From Reyranella sp. (GTDB lineage: Bacteria > Pseudomonadota > Alphaproteobacteria > Reyranellales > Reyranellaceae), in NCBI GenBank assembly GCA_016780605.1, contig JADHLS010000501.1, forward strand, positions 1 to 5,080: a stretch of DNA of 5,080 nucleotides, read 5' to 3'. Under the pieces are notes generated by a model. The model searched no databases, was not told the origin of the DNA, and saw nothing but the letters and a program-made list of their open reading frames with translations. The position numbers and the translations under genes are program-made. Below are positions 1 to 5,080 of the stretch, piece by piece. The stretch's first letter is position 1. Each line of letters starts with the position of its first letter.

Positions 1-1
1 T

Positions 2-697
2 TCGCTGCGCGCGTCGCTCAGCGCCGGCCGCTTCGCACCGGGCCAGAAGCTCAGCTTCCGTTTCGTCGCTGGCGCGCTCGGTGTCAGCCTGACGCCGGTG
101 CGCGAGGCGGTGCGCCGGCTGGTGGCCGAAGGCGCCTTCGAGATGCAGCCCAACCGCTCGGTGCGCGTGCCGCTGATGACCCGCGACAGGATCCTGGAGC
201 TGCGCGACATCCGCATGCGGCTCGAGGGGCTGGCGGGCGAAAAGGCGGCCGAGCGCGCCGGCCGTGCCGACGCGGCACTGCTGCGCCGGATCGCGCTCGA
301 GCTCGCCACGGCACGCAGCCGCGGCGACCATGCCATGGATCGCCAGAAGATCCGCGAGTTCCACTTCGCGCTCTATGCCATTGCCGGCCAGCCGGTCCTG
401 CTGCGCATGATCGAAGGGCTGTGGCTGCAGACCGGCCCCTACATGAACCTGCTCTACCCGGCCTATATCGGCCGGCCGCAAGGCCCGCAGGGCCGCGCCC
501 GCATGATCAAGGCGCTGCAGGCGCACGATGCCGTTGCGGTGCGCCGCGAAATTGAGAACGATATCGGCAATGCCCTGTCGTATATTGCGGATCTCGCCGA
601 CGAGGATGGCAACATAGCGCCGGCGGCGGCAAAACCGGGCGTGCGGCGGCGCGGCGCCGACAGTCCCTCAAGTCTTGAATTCGGTCAGGTCCAGTGA
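2..697 (+). CDS. GntR-family transcriptional regulator, FCD (FadR) subfamily, 5' end cut off
   Basis: A DNA-binding repressor or activator that would act on a nearby promoter in response to a small carboxylate-type ligand. The reading frame is open from the left window edge, so the true start lies outside; 231 residues are visible, and probably only some 15-25 are missing compared with the usual 220-250. Visible residues 1-60 are the rest of the winged helix: an APGQKL turn, the recognition-helix signature GVSLTPVREAVRRL and the wing near PNRSVRVP. Residues ~65-200 are the all-helical FCD ligand domain, with the typical EFHFALYAIAGQPVLLRM stretch. Residues ~200-231 form a polar, probably disordered tail. 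Only one of the usual metal ligands (His121 of the fragment, in the EFH motif) is kept. An internal GTG at 98 is in frame, but starting there would remove the helix-turn-helix, so it is not the start. The gene ends 11 bases before the aminotransferase ATG, suggesting a shared transcript. Family assignment is secure; ligand and target are unknown. Confidence 0.9.
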   Translation, partial: SLRASLSAGRFAPGQKLSFRFVAGALGVSLTPVREAVRRLVAEGAFEMQPNRSVRVPLMTRDRILELRDIRMRLEGLAGEKAAERAGRADAALLRRIALELATARSRGDHAMDRQKIREFHFALYAIAGQPVLLRMIEGLWLQTGPYMNLLYPAYIGRPQGPQGRARMIKALQAHDAVAVRREIENDIGNALSYIADLADEDGNIAPAAAKPGVRRRGADSPSSLEFGQVQ

Positions 698-698
698 C

Positions 699-706
699 GG
701 AGAAGG
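699..706 (+). promoter_or_regulatory. Ribosome binding site that decides the aminotransferase start
   Basis: The sequence GGAGAAGG lies just after the regulator's stop codon. Its GGAG core is 6 bases before the ATG at 709, an ideal distance. The alternative GTG at 694, which overlaps the regulator's TGA, lies upstream of this site and has no comparable site of its own, so ATG 709 is preferred. Confidence 0.65.
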
Positions 707-708
707 TG

Positions 709-1638
709 ATGGCCCAGCAGCTCAGCAACCAACGCATCGCCTGGTTCAACGGCAAGTTCATGCCGGAAGGCCAGGTCATGATCCCGTTCCGCGACCGCAG
801 CTGGAAGTACGGCGACGGCGCCTTCGACATGACGCGCACCTTCGAGGGCAAGCCCTTCCGCCTCAAGGAGCATATCGACCGCTTCTACCGCTCGCTGCGC
901 TACCTGCAGATCGACCCCGGCATCGGCCCCAAGGAGATGGTGGCGCACAGCGAGGAGGTCGTGGCGCGTAACGAGCACCTGCGCGCCGCCGTCGGCGACT
1001 GGTGGGTCGGCCAGCGCGTCAGTCGCGGCGTCGACGCCGTGGGTGACGAGGGCTGGGACCACACCGGCCCCAATGTCGTGATCGAAGTGCTGCCGTTGCC
1101 GCTCAAGAAGCGCGCGCCGCTGTACCGCGACGGCGCCGACGTGATCACCACCACGATGCGGCGCACCGCGCCCTCGATGCTCTCGCCGCGCGCCAAGACC
1201 CACAACTATCTCAACATGATTGTCGCCGAGAAGCCGGTGAAGGCGTTGAATCCGGACGCCTGGGCGGTCCTGCTCGACGAGCACGGCAACCTCGCCGAGG
1301 GACTGGGCAGCAACATCTTCATCGTCCGCGAGGGCGAGCTGTTCACGCCGTCGGAGCGCTACGTGCTGCCGGGCGTCAGCCGGCAGATGACCATCGACAT
1401 GGCCAAGAAGCTCGGCATCAAGGTGACGGCGGGCGACATCGACCTGTTCGACGCGGCCAACGCCGAGGAAATGTTCCTAACCTCGACCAGCCTCTGCATC
1501 CTGCCTGTCAGGAGCTTCAATGGCGGCCCAGTGGCCGACGGCAAGACGCCGGGTCCGATCACCAAGAAGCTGATCGACGCCTATGCGAAGGACGTCGGTT
1601 GCGACTTCGTCGGCCAGTATTTGAAGTTCCTGAACTAG
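709..1638 (+). CDS. Class IV PLP-dependent aminotransferase (branched-chain / D-amino-acid type)
   Basis: A cytoplasmic enzyme that moves an amino group between an amino acid (or amine) and a 2-oxo acid using pyridoxal phosphate, fold type IV. Read from ATG 709 it has 309 residues, the normal length for the IlvE/Dat family. The N-terminal domain begins with a typical FNGKF strand and a KYGDGAFDMTRTFEGKPFRL segment. The predicted Schiff-base lysine is Lys163 in SPRAKTHNYLN. The cofactor-binding glutamate is Glu197 in NLAEGLGSNIF, 34 residues later, the spacing I recall for IlvE. This is followed by YVLPGVSRQ, the usual phosphate-binding region. The C-terminus is complete. Positions that often indicate substrate are not canonical: FDMTR replaces the FEGxR of branched-chain enzymes, and WVGQRVSRG (from residue 99) replaces the usual YxRxxxxRG. 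The substrate therefore cannot be named; (R)-amine, D-amino acid, branched-chain or aminodeoxychorismate chemistry are all possible. It directly follows the FCD regulator. GTG 694 is a possible alternative start (314 residues). Confidence 0.9.
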   Translation: MAQQLSNQRIAWFNGKFMPEGQVMIPFRDRSWKYGDGAFDMTRTFEGKPFRLKEHIDRFYRSLRYLQIDPGIGPKEMVAHSEEVVARNEHLRAAVGDWWVGQRVSRGVDAVGDEGWDHTGPNVVIEVLPLPLKKRAPLYRDGADVITTTMRRTAPSMLSPRAKTHNYLNMIVAEKPVKALNPDAWAVLLDEHGNLAEGLGSNIFIVREGELFTPSERYVLPGVSRQMTIDMAKKLGIKVTAGDIDLFDAANAEEMFLTSTSLCILPVRSFNGGPVADGKTPGPITKKLIDAYAKDVGCDFVGQYLKFLN

Positions 1639-1808
1639 CCGCGTCTCGCAAAGTTGGGCCTTACATCTGCCGTCAATCGGCGTAGACTCGGAGCGTGGCG
1701 GATCGCGGCTCTTCGTGGCCGACGAACTTGGACTGACATCGATACCATTGCCACGGACTGTACGCCACGCTTGGGCCGCGACCTTCCATTGTCAGGAAGG
1801 AGACAACC
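1639..1808 (+). promoter_or_regulatory. Intergenic region that should hold the promoter of the DUF2189 gene
   Basis: A 170-base gap with no supported gene and no clear terminator for the upstream aminotransferase. The best promoter-like pair I see is a weak TTACAT at 1661-1666 and TAGACT at 1683-1688, separated by 16 bases; only the -10 half resembles a consensus. An 8-base inverted repeat, GCGTGGCG at 1693-1700 and CGCCACGC at 1763-1770, could fold the leader but may be chance in GC-rich DNA. The promoter call rests mainly on context. Confidence 0.2.
1794..1802 (+). promoter_or_regulatory. Strong ribosome binding site of the DUF2189 gene
   Basis: AGGAAGGAG, close to a perfect anti-16S match, ends 6 bases before the ATG at 1809. 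It fixes the start and suggests efficient translation. Confidence 0.75.
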
Positions 1809-2681
1809 ATGGCCGTGCAGCACCATGTCAGGAACCCCATCGAATGGGGCTGGGATCGTCTCAAGGAAACCGGACAGGCCATCGGCTCGGCCGCCAGCAC
1901 CATGGACGGTGCCTGGGACGCCCACGGAACGGCGCCGCCGGTCGTGCGCAAGATCGGGCTTTCAGACCTGCGCCAGGCGCTGCGTGAGGGTGCGCGCGAT
2001 TTCGGCGCCTGCCGCACCGACGTCGTCTTCCTGTGCATGATCTATCCCATCGCCGGCCTGATCATCTCGCGCTTCGCCTTCGACTACGGGATGCTGCCGC
2101 TGATCTTCCCGCTGGTCTCGGGCTTCGCCCTGATCGCACCGCTGTTCGGCGTCGGCCTCTACGAGATGAGCCGCCGGCGCGAGCTCGGCACCGCCACCGG
2201 CTGGGCCGATGCCTTCGCCGTCGCGCGCTCGCCGGCGGTTGGCTCGATCATGGCGCTGGGCCTGGTCCTGCTCGGCCTGTTCGCCCTGTGGCTCGCCGCC
2301 GCCAACACCATCTACACCGTGACGCTCGGCCCCGACGCACCGGTCTCGGCCATCGCTTTCGCGCGCGATGCCGTCACCACGACCAAGGGGTGGACCATGG
2401 TGATCGCGGGCGTCGGCGTGGGCTTCCTGTTCGCCCTGCTGGTGCTGGCGATCAGCGTCGTCTCCTTCCCGCTGCTGCTCGACCGCAACGTGGGAATCAC
2501 CCAGGCGGTGACGACGTCGTTCCGCGCGGTGCGGCAGAATCCCGGCGCAATGGCGGTGTGGGGCCTGATCATCGCGGCCGGCCTGGTGATCGGCGCGATC
2601 CCGCTACTGGTCGGGCTCGCGATCGTCCTGCCGATCCTCGGCCATGCGACCTGGCATCTCTATCGCAAGGTCGTCGTGTAG
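1809..2681 (+). CDS. DUF2189-family integral membrane protein of unknown function
   Basis: An inner-membrane protein of 290 residues. The first ~70 residues are soluble and probably cytoplasmic: a Trp-containing amphipathic stretch (IEWGWDRLKETGQAIG), a linker rich in Ala/Gly, then VRKIGLSDLRQALREGARDF, which matches the usual opening of DUF2189 proteins. Hydrophobic segments follow at about 71-90, 93-117, 145-167, 196-222 and a long one at 247-278 that may cross twice, giving five or six membrane spans. Family-like features include FPLLLDRNVG after the fourth span, the TTSFRAVRQNP loop, and the C-terminal ILGHATWHLYRK motif. No catalytic residues are evident. It stands alone between a 170-base gap and a strong hairpin, so it is probably transcribed by itself. 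The family resembles multi-span proteins seen near respiratory genes in some proteobacteria, but nothing here supports such a role. Family assignment is from pattern recognition. Confidence 0.85.
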   Translation: MAVQHHVRNPIEWGWDRLKETGQAIGSAASTMDGAWDAHGTAPPVVRKIGLSDLRQALREGARDFGACRTDVVFLCMIYPIAGLIISRFAFDYGMLPLIFPLVSGFALIAPLFGVGLYEMSRRRELGTATGWADAFAVARSPAVGSIMALGLVLLGLFALWLAAANTIYTVTLGPDAPVSAIAFARDAVTTTKGWTMVIAGVGVGFLFALLVLAISVVSFPLLLDRNVGITQAVTTSFRAVRQNPGAMAVWGLIIAAGLVIGAIPLLVGLAIVLPILGHATWHLYRKVVV

Positions 2682-2690
2682 GCCTAGTCT

Positions 2691-2714
2691 CCCCGGCGCG
2701 AAGCGACGCCGGGG
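2691..2714 (+). terminator. GC hairpin after the DUF2189 gene, probable terminator without a T-tract
   Basis: A perfect 8-base stem, CCCCGGCG at 2691-2698 and CGCCGGGG at 2707-2714, encloses the loop CGAAGCGA. It starts 9 bases after the stop codon, where a terminator is expected. No run of T follows (the next bases are GATTGGG), so it may be a transcript-end stabiliser or a copy of a dispersed palindromic repeat instead of a classical intrinsic terminator. Confidence 0.55.
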
Positions 2715-2837
2715 GATTGGGTGCTCGGCTGGTGAGTGGATCGGCACCGCCACCTTCAGCGCCCTGGTCCTGAACGCCGTGCTGAATACCGGCCGCGGCC
2801 AAGCGACGTGACAACGGAAGCTCGGCGCAAGATCGGT

Positions 2838-2860
2838 TGTGTCGCACAGGGCAACTTGCC
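2838..2860 (+). promoter_or_regulatory. Two adjacent small palindromes upstream of the ABC importer operon, candidate operator
   Basis: TGTG-TCG-CACA (2838-2848) is followed after one base by GGCAA-C-TTGCC (2850-2860). Both are exact inverted repeats with odd centres. They lie 68-90 bases before the first permease start, in a gap that has to hold the operon promoter. I do not see a convincing -35/-10 pair; TTGCCA at 2856-2861 would fit a -35 but lacks a good partner. Short palindromes occur by chance in GC-rich DNA, so this is a lead only. Confidence 0.25.
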
Positions 2861-2915
2861 ACACTCGCAGACTGACTGAAGGGCCACCGCGCGCCAGAAC
2901 GCGGAGCCAGTGGGG

Positions 2916-2921
2916 AAGGAG
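2916..2921 (+). promoter_or_regulatory. Ribosome binding site that decides the first permease start
   Basis: A perfect AAGGAG lies 6 bases before the ATG at 2928. An in-frame GTG at 2910 would add six residues but would place this site inside the coding region, so ATG 2928 is chosen. Confidence 0.75.
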
Positions 2922-2927
2922 CGAACG

Positions 2928-3836
2928 ATGGTGGTCACGACCTCGATCGACAGCCCGGCCGCGGCCACCAACACCACGCCCCTGGCGCGGCGACGTCGCA
3001 GGTTTGCCGCCGACAAGCTCTGGGCGTTGGCCTTCGTCGTCCCCTACGTCGCGGTCTTCCTGGCCTTCGTGATCTATCCTATCGGCTACGGGCTGTGGCT
3101 GGGCAGCGATCCGGCGAGCTACCGGGCGCTGTTCAACGATCCGGTCTATCCGCGCACGGTGGTGAACACGCTGCTCTACCTGCTGTTCGGCGTGAACCTG
3201 AAGTTGTTTCTGGCCCTGCTGCTGTCCGGCTTCTTCATGCGCAAGGGCTGGTGGAGCAAGGTCCTGCTGCTGATCTTCATGCTGCCCTGGGCGGTGCCGG
3301 CGCTGCCGAGCTACCTGTCGATCAACTGGATGCTGAACGGCCAGTGGGGCCTGATCAACAACATCATCTGGAACGTGGCGCAGGTCGACGGGCCGCCCTG
3401 GCTCGACAGTCACGGCCTCGCACTCGCTTCGGTCATCTATGGCCATATCTGGAAATGGCTGCCCTTCTGGACCCTGATCTTCCTCGCCGGTCGCATGGCC
3501 ATCTCGCTCGAGCTTTATGAGGCGGCGGACGTCGATGGCGCGAGCCCTATCCAGAAGTTCAGGCTCGTGACCCTGCCGCTGATGGCCGGGATGTACCTGG
3601 TCTGCACCATGCTCTCCACAATCTGGGCGCTGGGCGATTTCAACGCCGTGCGCTTCATCTCGGGTGGCGGGCCGGCGCTGTCGACGCATGTGCTCGCGAC
3701 GCTCGGCATCCGCAACGCCTTCGAATTAGGCGATCCCAGCCTGGGCATGGCGACGGTGCTGACGGCGCTGCCGCTCCTGATCCCGCTGGTGATCCTGCTG
3801 ATGCGCCAGCTGCGGCGCAGCGAGGTCACGATATGA
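2928..3836 (+). CDS. ABC importer permease, MalF/UgpA type
   Basis: One of the two membrane subunits of a binding-protein-dependent importer, probably for a carbohydrate or related solute. It has 302 residues. The N-terminus is a Thr/Ala-rich stretch and a basic cluster (RRRRR at 21-25), consistent with a cytoplasmic start. Six hydrophobic segments lie near 31-53, 78-102, 110-135, 164-190, 218-235 and 274-293. The EAA loop that docks on the ATPase is clear: EAADVDGASP beginning at Glu198, with Gly204 and the LP pair at 216-217. The stretch between the first and second membrane spans (YP at 50-51 to DP at 71-72) is short and lacks the usual SF...F-x-G-x-NY box of MalF/UgpA proteins. The stop overlaps the start of the next permease by 4 bases (ATGA at 3833), so the two are translationally coupled. 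It is the first gene of the visible operon. Family certain, cargo unknown. Confidence 0.92.
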   Translation: MVVTTSIDSPAAATNTTPLARRRRRFAADKLWALAFVVPYVAVFLAFVIYPIGYGLWLGSDPASYRALFNDPVYPRTVVNTLLYLLFGVNLKLFLALLLSGFFMRKGWWSKVLLLIFMLPWAVPALPSYLSINWMLNGQWGLINNIIWNVAQVDGPPWLDSHGLALASVIYGHIWKWLPFWTLIFLAGRMAISLELYEAADVDGASPIQKFRLVTLPLMAGMYLVCTMLSTIWALGDFNAVRFISGGGPALSTHVLATLGIRNAFELGDPSLGMATVLTALPLLIPLVILLMRQLRRSEVTI

Positions 3837-4684
3837 CCGCGCGTCATCGGACCCGCGCGCTCAACAATATAGGCGTGTGGTTGCTGTCGTCGGTGCTGCT
3901 CGTTTGGACGCTTCTGCCGATCTACAACATCATCCGCGTGTCCATGCAGGAAAAGGAGGAGGTGCTCAGCACCTCCGTCTTCCCGGTCTCGCCCAGCCCG
4001 CATGCTTTCAGCGTCGTGTTCCACCAGACCTTCTGGCTGCTCGAGACATTCTGGAATCAGATGGGCAATAGCTTCTTCATCGGTATCGCTGTCGCGTTCC
4101 TGACGCTCGCCATCGGCTCCCTGGCCAGCTTCACCATCAGCCGGATGCGCATCCGCAACGGCTGGATGCTGACCAACGCGGCGCTGCTGACCTATGTGAT
4201 CCCGATGTCGTTCCTCGCCATCCCCTTCTACGGCATCATGGGCAAGTATGGCCTGACCAACAATCCGCTGGCGGTGATCGCGGTCGAAGTGACCTTCGCC
4301 ACGCCCTACGCGATTTTCATCTTCCAGCAATACAGTGCCTCTATCCCGTTCGAGCTGGACGAGGCGGCGCGCATCGACGGCGCCTCGCCGCCGCAGATCT
4401 TCTTCCGCATCTATCTGCCGCTGATGGCGCCCGCCCTGGTGGCGATCGGCACCTATGCGCTGCTGCTGTCGTGGAATGAATATCTCTATGCGTTCCTGCT
4501 CCTGTCGGGCGGCAAGGTCGTCACCGTGCCGGTGACGCTCGGCAAGTTCCTGGTCGGGGACGAGGCACCCTGGAACTACCTGATGGCGGCGGCGATCATC
4601 TACGCCCTTCCGCCTTTGCTCATCTACTACGGTGTCCGCCGCAAGATGCACGGCGGTCTGACCATGGGAGGCGTGAAAGGTTGA
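3833..4684 (+). CDS. ABC importer permease, MalG/UgpE type
   Basis: The second membrane subunit of the importer, pairing with the preceding permease. It has 283 residues and six hydrophobic segments near 13-33, 77-101, 112-135, 143-166, 197-222 and 249-267. The ATPase-docking EAA loop reads DEAARIDGASPPQIF from Asp176, with Gly183 and LP at 195-196. The segment LLSWNEYLYAFLLL after the EAA loop and the C-terminal GGLTMGGVKG are hallmarks of the MalG branch, so the gene is complete at both ends. The start ATG overlaps the previous gene's stop; a modest GAGG at 3822-3825 sits 7 bases upstream, so translation probably depends on coupling. The binding-protein gene follows after 38 bases. No ATPase gene is seen on either side within the window. 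Confidence 0.93.
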   Translation: MTARHRTRALNNIGVWLLSSVLLVWTLLPIYNIIRVSMQEKEEVLSTSVFPVSPSPHAFSVVFHQTFWLLETFWNQMGNSFFIGIAVAFLTLAIGSLASFTISRMRIRNGWMLTNAALLTYVIPMSFLAIPFYGIMGKYGLTNNPLAVIAVEVTFATPYAIFIFQQYSASIPFELDEAARIDGASPPQIFFRIYLPLMAPALVAIGTYALLLSWNEYLYAFLLLSGGKVVTVPVTLGKFLVGDEAPWNYLMAAAIIYALPPLLIYYGVRRKMHGGLTMGGVKG

Positions 4685-4707
4685 GGGCGGCGCCGATCTG
4701 GCGTCTT

Positions 4708-4714
4708 GGGGAGG
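4708..4714 (+). promoter_or_regulatory. Ribosome binding site of the solute-binding protein
   Basis: GGGGAGG lies 8 bases before ATG 4723. A second in-frame ATG at 4732 would be 17 bases away, too far for this site, so 4723 is preferred. A separate strong site fits the high copy number that binding proteins need relative to permeases. Confidence 0.65.
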
Positions 4715-4722
4715 CAAACAAC

Positions 4723-5080
4723 ATGAAGCGCATGACACGGCGGCAGACATTGGTTGGCGCAACTGCGGCGGGTGCTGCGGTCACGGCGGGCGCCAGCCTG
4801 ATGCCGCGCCGCGCGACGGCCGCCGGGGAACTCACGGTCTGGTGGACCCAGGGTTTCTACAAGGCCGAGAACGATGCCGTAATCGCCTGGATGGCGGACT
4901 GGGAAAAGCGCAACGGCACCAAGGTCAATCTGACCATCATGAACGGGCCGGACGTGATCACCAAGCTCATCGCCGCGATGCAGGTGGGCGACGTGCCGGA
5001 TGTGGTGCACACCGTCACCGGCGACCGCTTCCTGGTGCCCCGCGCGGCCTGGAACGATCAGCTGGAGGACGTCTCCGATG
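4723..5080 (+). CDS. Extracellular solute-binding protein (family 1), Tat-type signal, 3' end cut off
   Basis: The periplasmic receptor that would deliver the cargo to the two permeases just upstream. Only the first 119 residues are in the window and the frame is still open at the right edge; family members are usually about 400-450 residues, so roughly a quarter is visible. Residues 1-33 form a signal peptide with a twin-arginine motif (TRRQTLV at 5-11), an Ala/Gly-rich core of moderate hydrophobicity and an ATA cleavage motif ending near residue 33. The mature part begins with a beta strand, GELTVWWTQG, followed by a long helix (about 48-63), a second strand (VNLTIM), a helix with DVITKLIAAMQVG, and the VGDVPDVVHT segment typical of MalE/UgpB-like proteins. 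These features and its place behind MalF/MalG-type genes make the role secure. The ligand cannot be read from this fragment. An unusual point is that the motif has Thr where most Tat signals have Phe. Confidence 0.9.
   Translation, partial: MKRMTRRQTLVGATAAGAAVTAGASLMPRRATAAGELTVWWTQGFYKAENDAVIAWMADWEKRNGTKVNLTIMNGPDVITKLIAAMQVGDVPDVVHTVTGDRFLVPRAAWNDQLEDVSD

Noticed and set aside
98..697. Internal GTG at 98 as the start of the regulator
   Set aside because: The frame is open upstream to the window edge and encodes the helix-turn-helix there, so this is an internal Val codon.
685..1284. Open frame of 199 residues on the - strand opposite the aminotransferase
   Set aside because: Composition and position show an antisense shadow of a well-supported enzyme gene; no start signal or domain.
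1693..1770. Inverted repeat GCGTGGCG/CGCCACGC with a 62-base spacer, considered as a riboswitch-like leader
   Set aside because: No conserved riboswitch elements are visible between the arms, and an 8-base GC-rich match at this distance can arise by chance.
2033..2773. Second + strand frame of 246 residues overlapping the DUF2189 gene
   Set aside because: Arg/Pro/Ala-rich frame-shifted reading of the DUF2189 gene; the other frame has membrane spans and a strong ribosome binding site.
2734..2811. Short frame in the gap reading EWIGTATFSALVLNAVLN, considered as a small gene or relic
   Set aside because: It has no in-frame ATG or GTG start with a ribosome binding site, and 25 codons are too few to claim a pseudogene.
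2604..3689. Open frame of 361 residues on the - strand that shares an ID(V)RRL-like stretch with the other antisense frame
   Set aside because: The likeness between the two antisense frames comes from both lying opposite the homologous EAA loops of the two permeases; it is not a real repeat protein.
3515..4762. Long open frame of 415 residues on the - strand across both permease genes
   Set aside because: It is antisense to two genes with clear family motifs, has a composition rich in Arg, Asp, Glu, His and Gln typical of reversed GC-rich codons, and matches no known protein.

Overview
The window is a high-GC stretch (mostly G/C at third codon positions) with all genes on the + strand, short intergenic gaps, strong AAGGAG-type ribosome binding sites and 4-base ATGA/GTGA gene overlaps. 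Codon use and gene families (GntR/FCD regulator, fold-type IV aminotransferase, DUF2189 membrane protein, MalF/MalG-type importer with a Tat-exported binding protein) suggest an alphaproteobacterium of the soil or rhizosphere kind. This placement is an inference from style; there is no rRNA or marker gene.

Region 1 (1-1638): the 3' part of a GntR-family, FCD-type regulator, cut by the left window edge, followed almost without a gap by a class IV (branched-chain/D-amino-acid type) PLP aminotransferase. The two are probably co-transcribed, and the regulator may sense a substrate or product of the enzyme. The FCD domain lacks most of the usual metal ligands, and the aminotransferase has unusual residues at the positions that normally indicate substrate.

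Region 2 (1639-2715): a 170-base gap, then a stand-alone gene for a DUF2189 integral membrane protein of unknown function, closed by a strong GC hairpin at 2691-2714.

Region 3 (2682-5080): a 246-base gap with the hairpin and two small adjacent palindromes, then the start of an ABC importer operon. It holds a MalF/UgpA-type permease, a MalG/UgpE-type permease overlapping it by 4 bases, and, 38 bases later, the N-terminal 119 residues of a family 1 solute-binding protein with a twin-arginine signal. The binding protein runs off the right edge. No ATPase gene is visible; if the operon is complete it lies further downstream or elsewhere. The likely cargo is a carbohydrate or glycerol-phosphate-like solute, but the sequence does not identify it.

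I found no CRISPR array, tRNA, rRNA, insertion sequence or phage element. The window looks like ordinary metabolic and transport DNA; the observations below are mostly unusual residues in known families and candidate control sites, not a new system.
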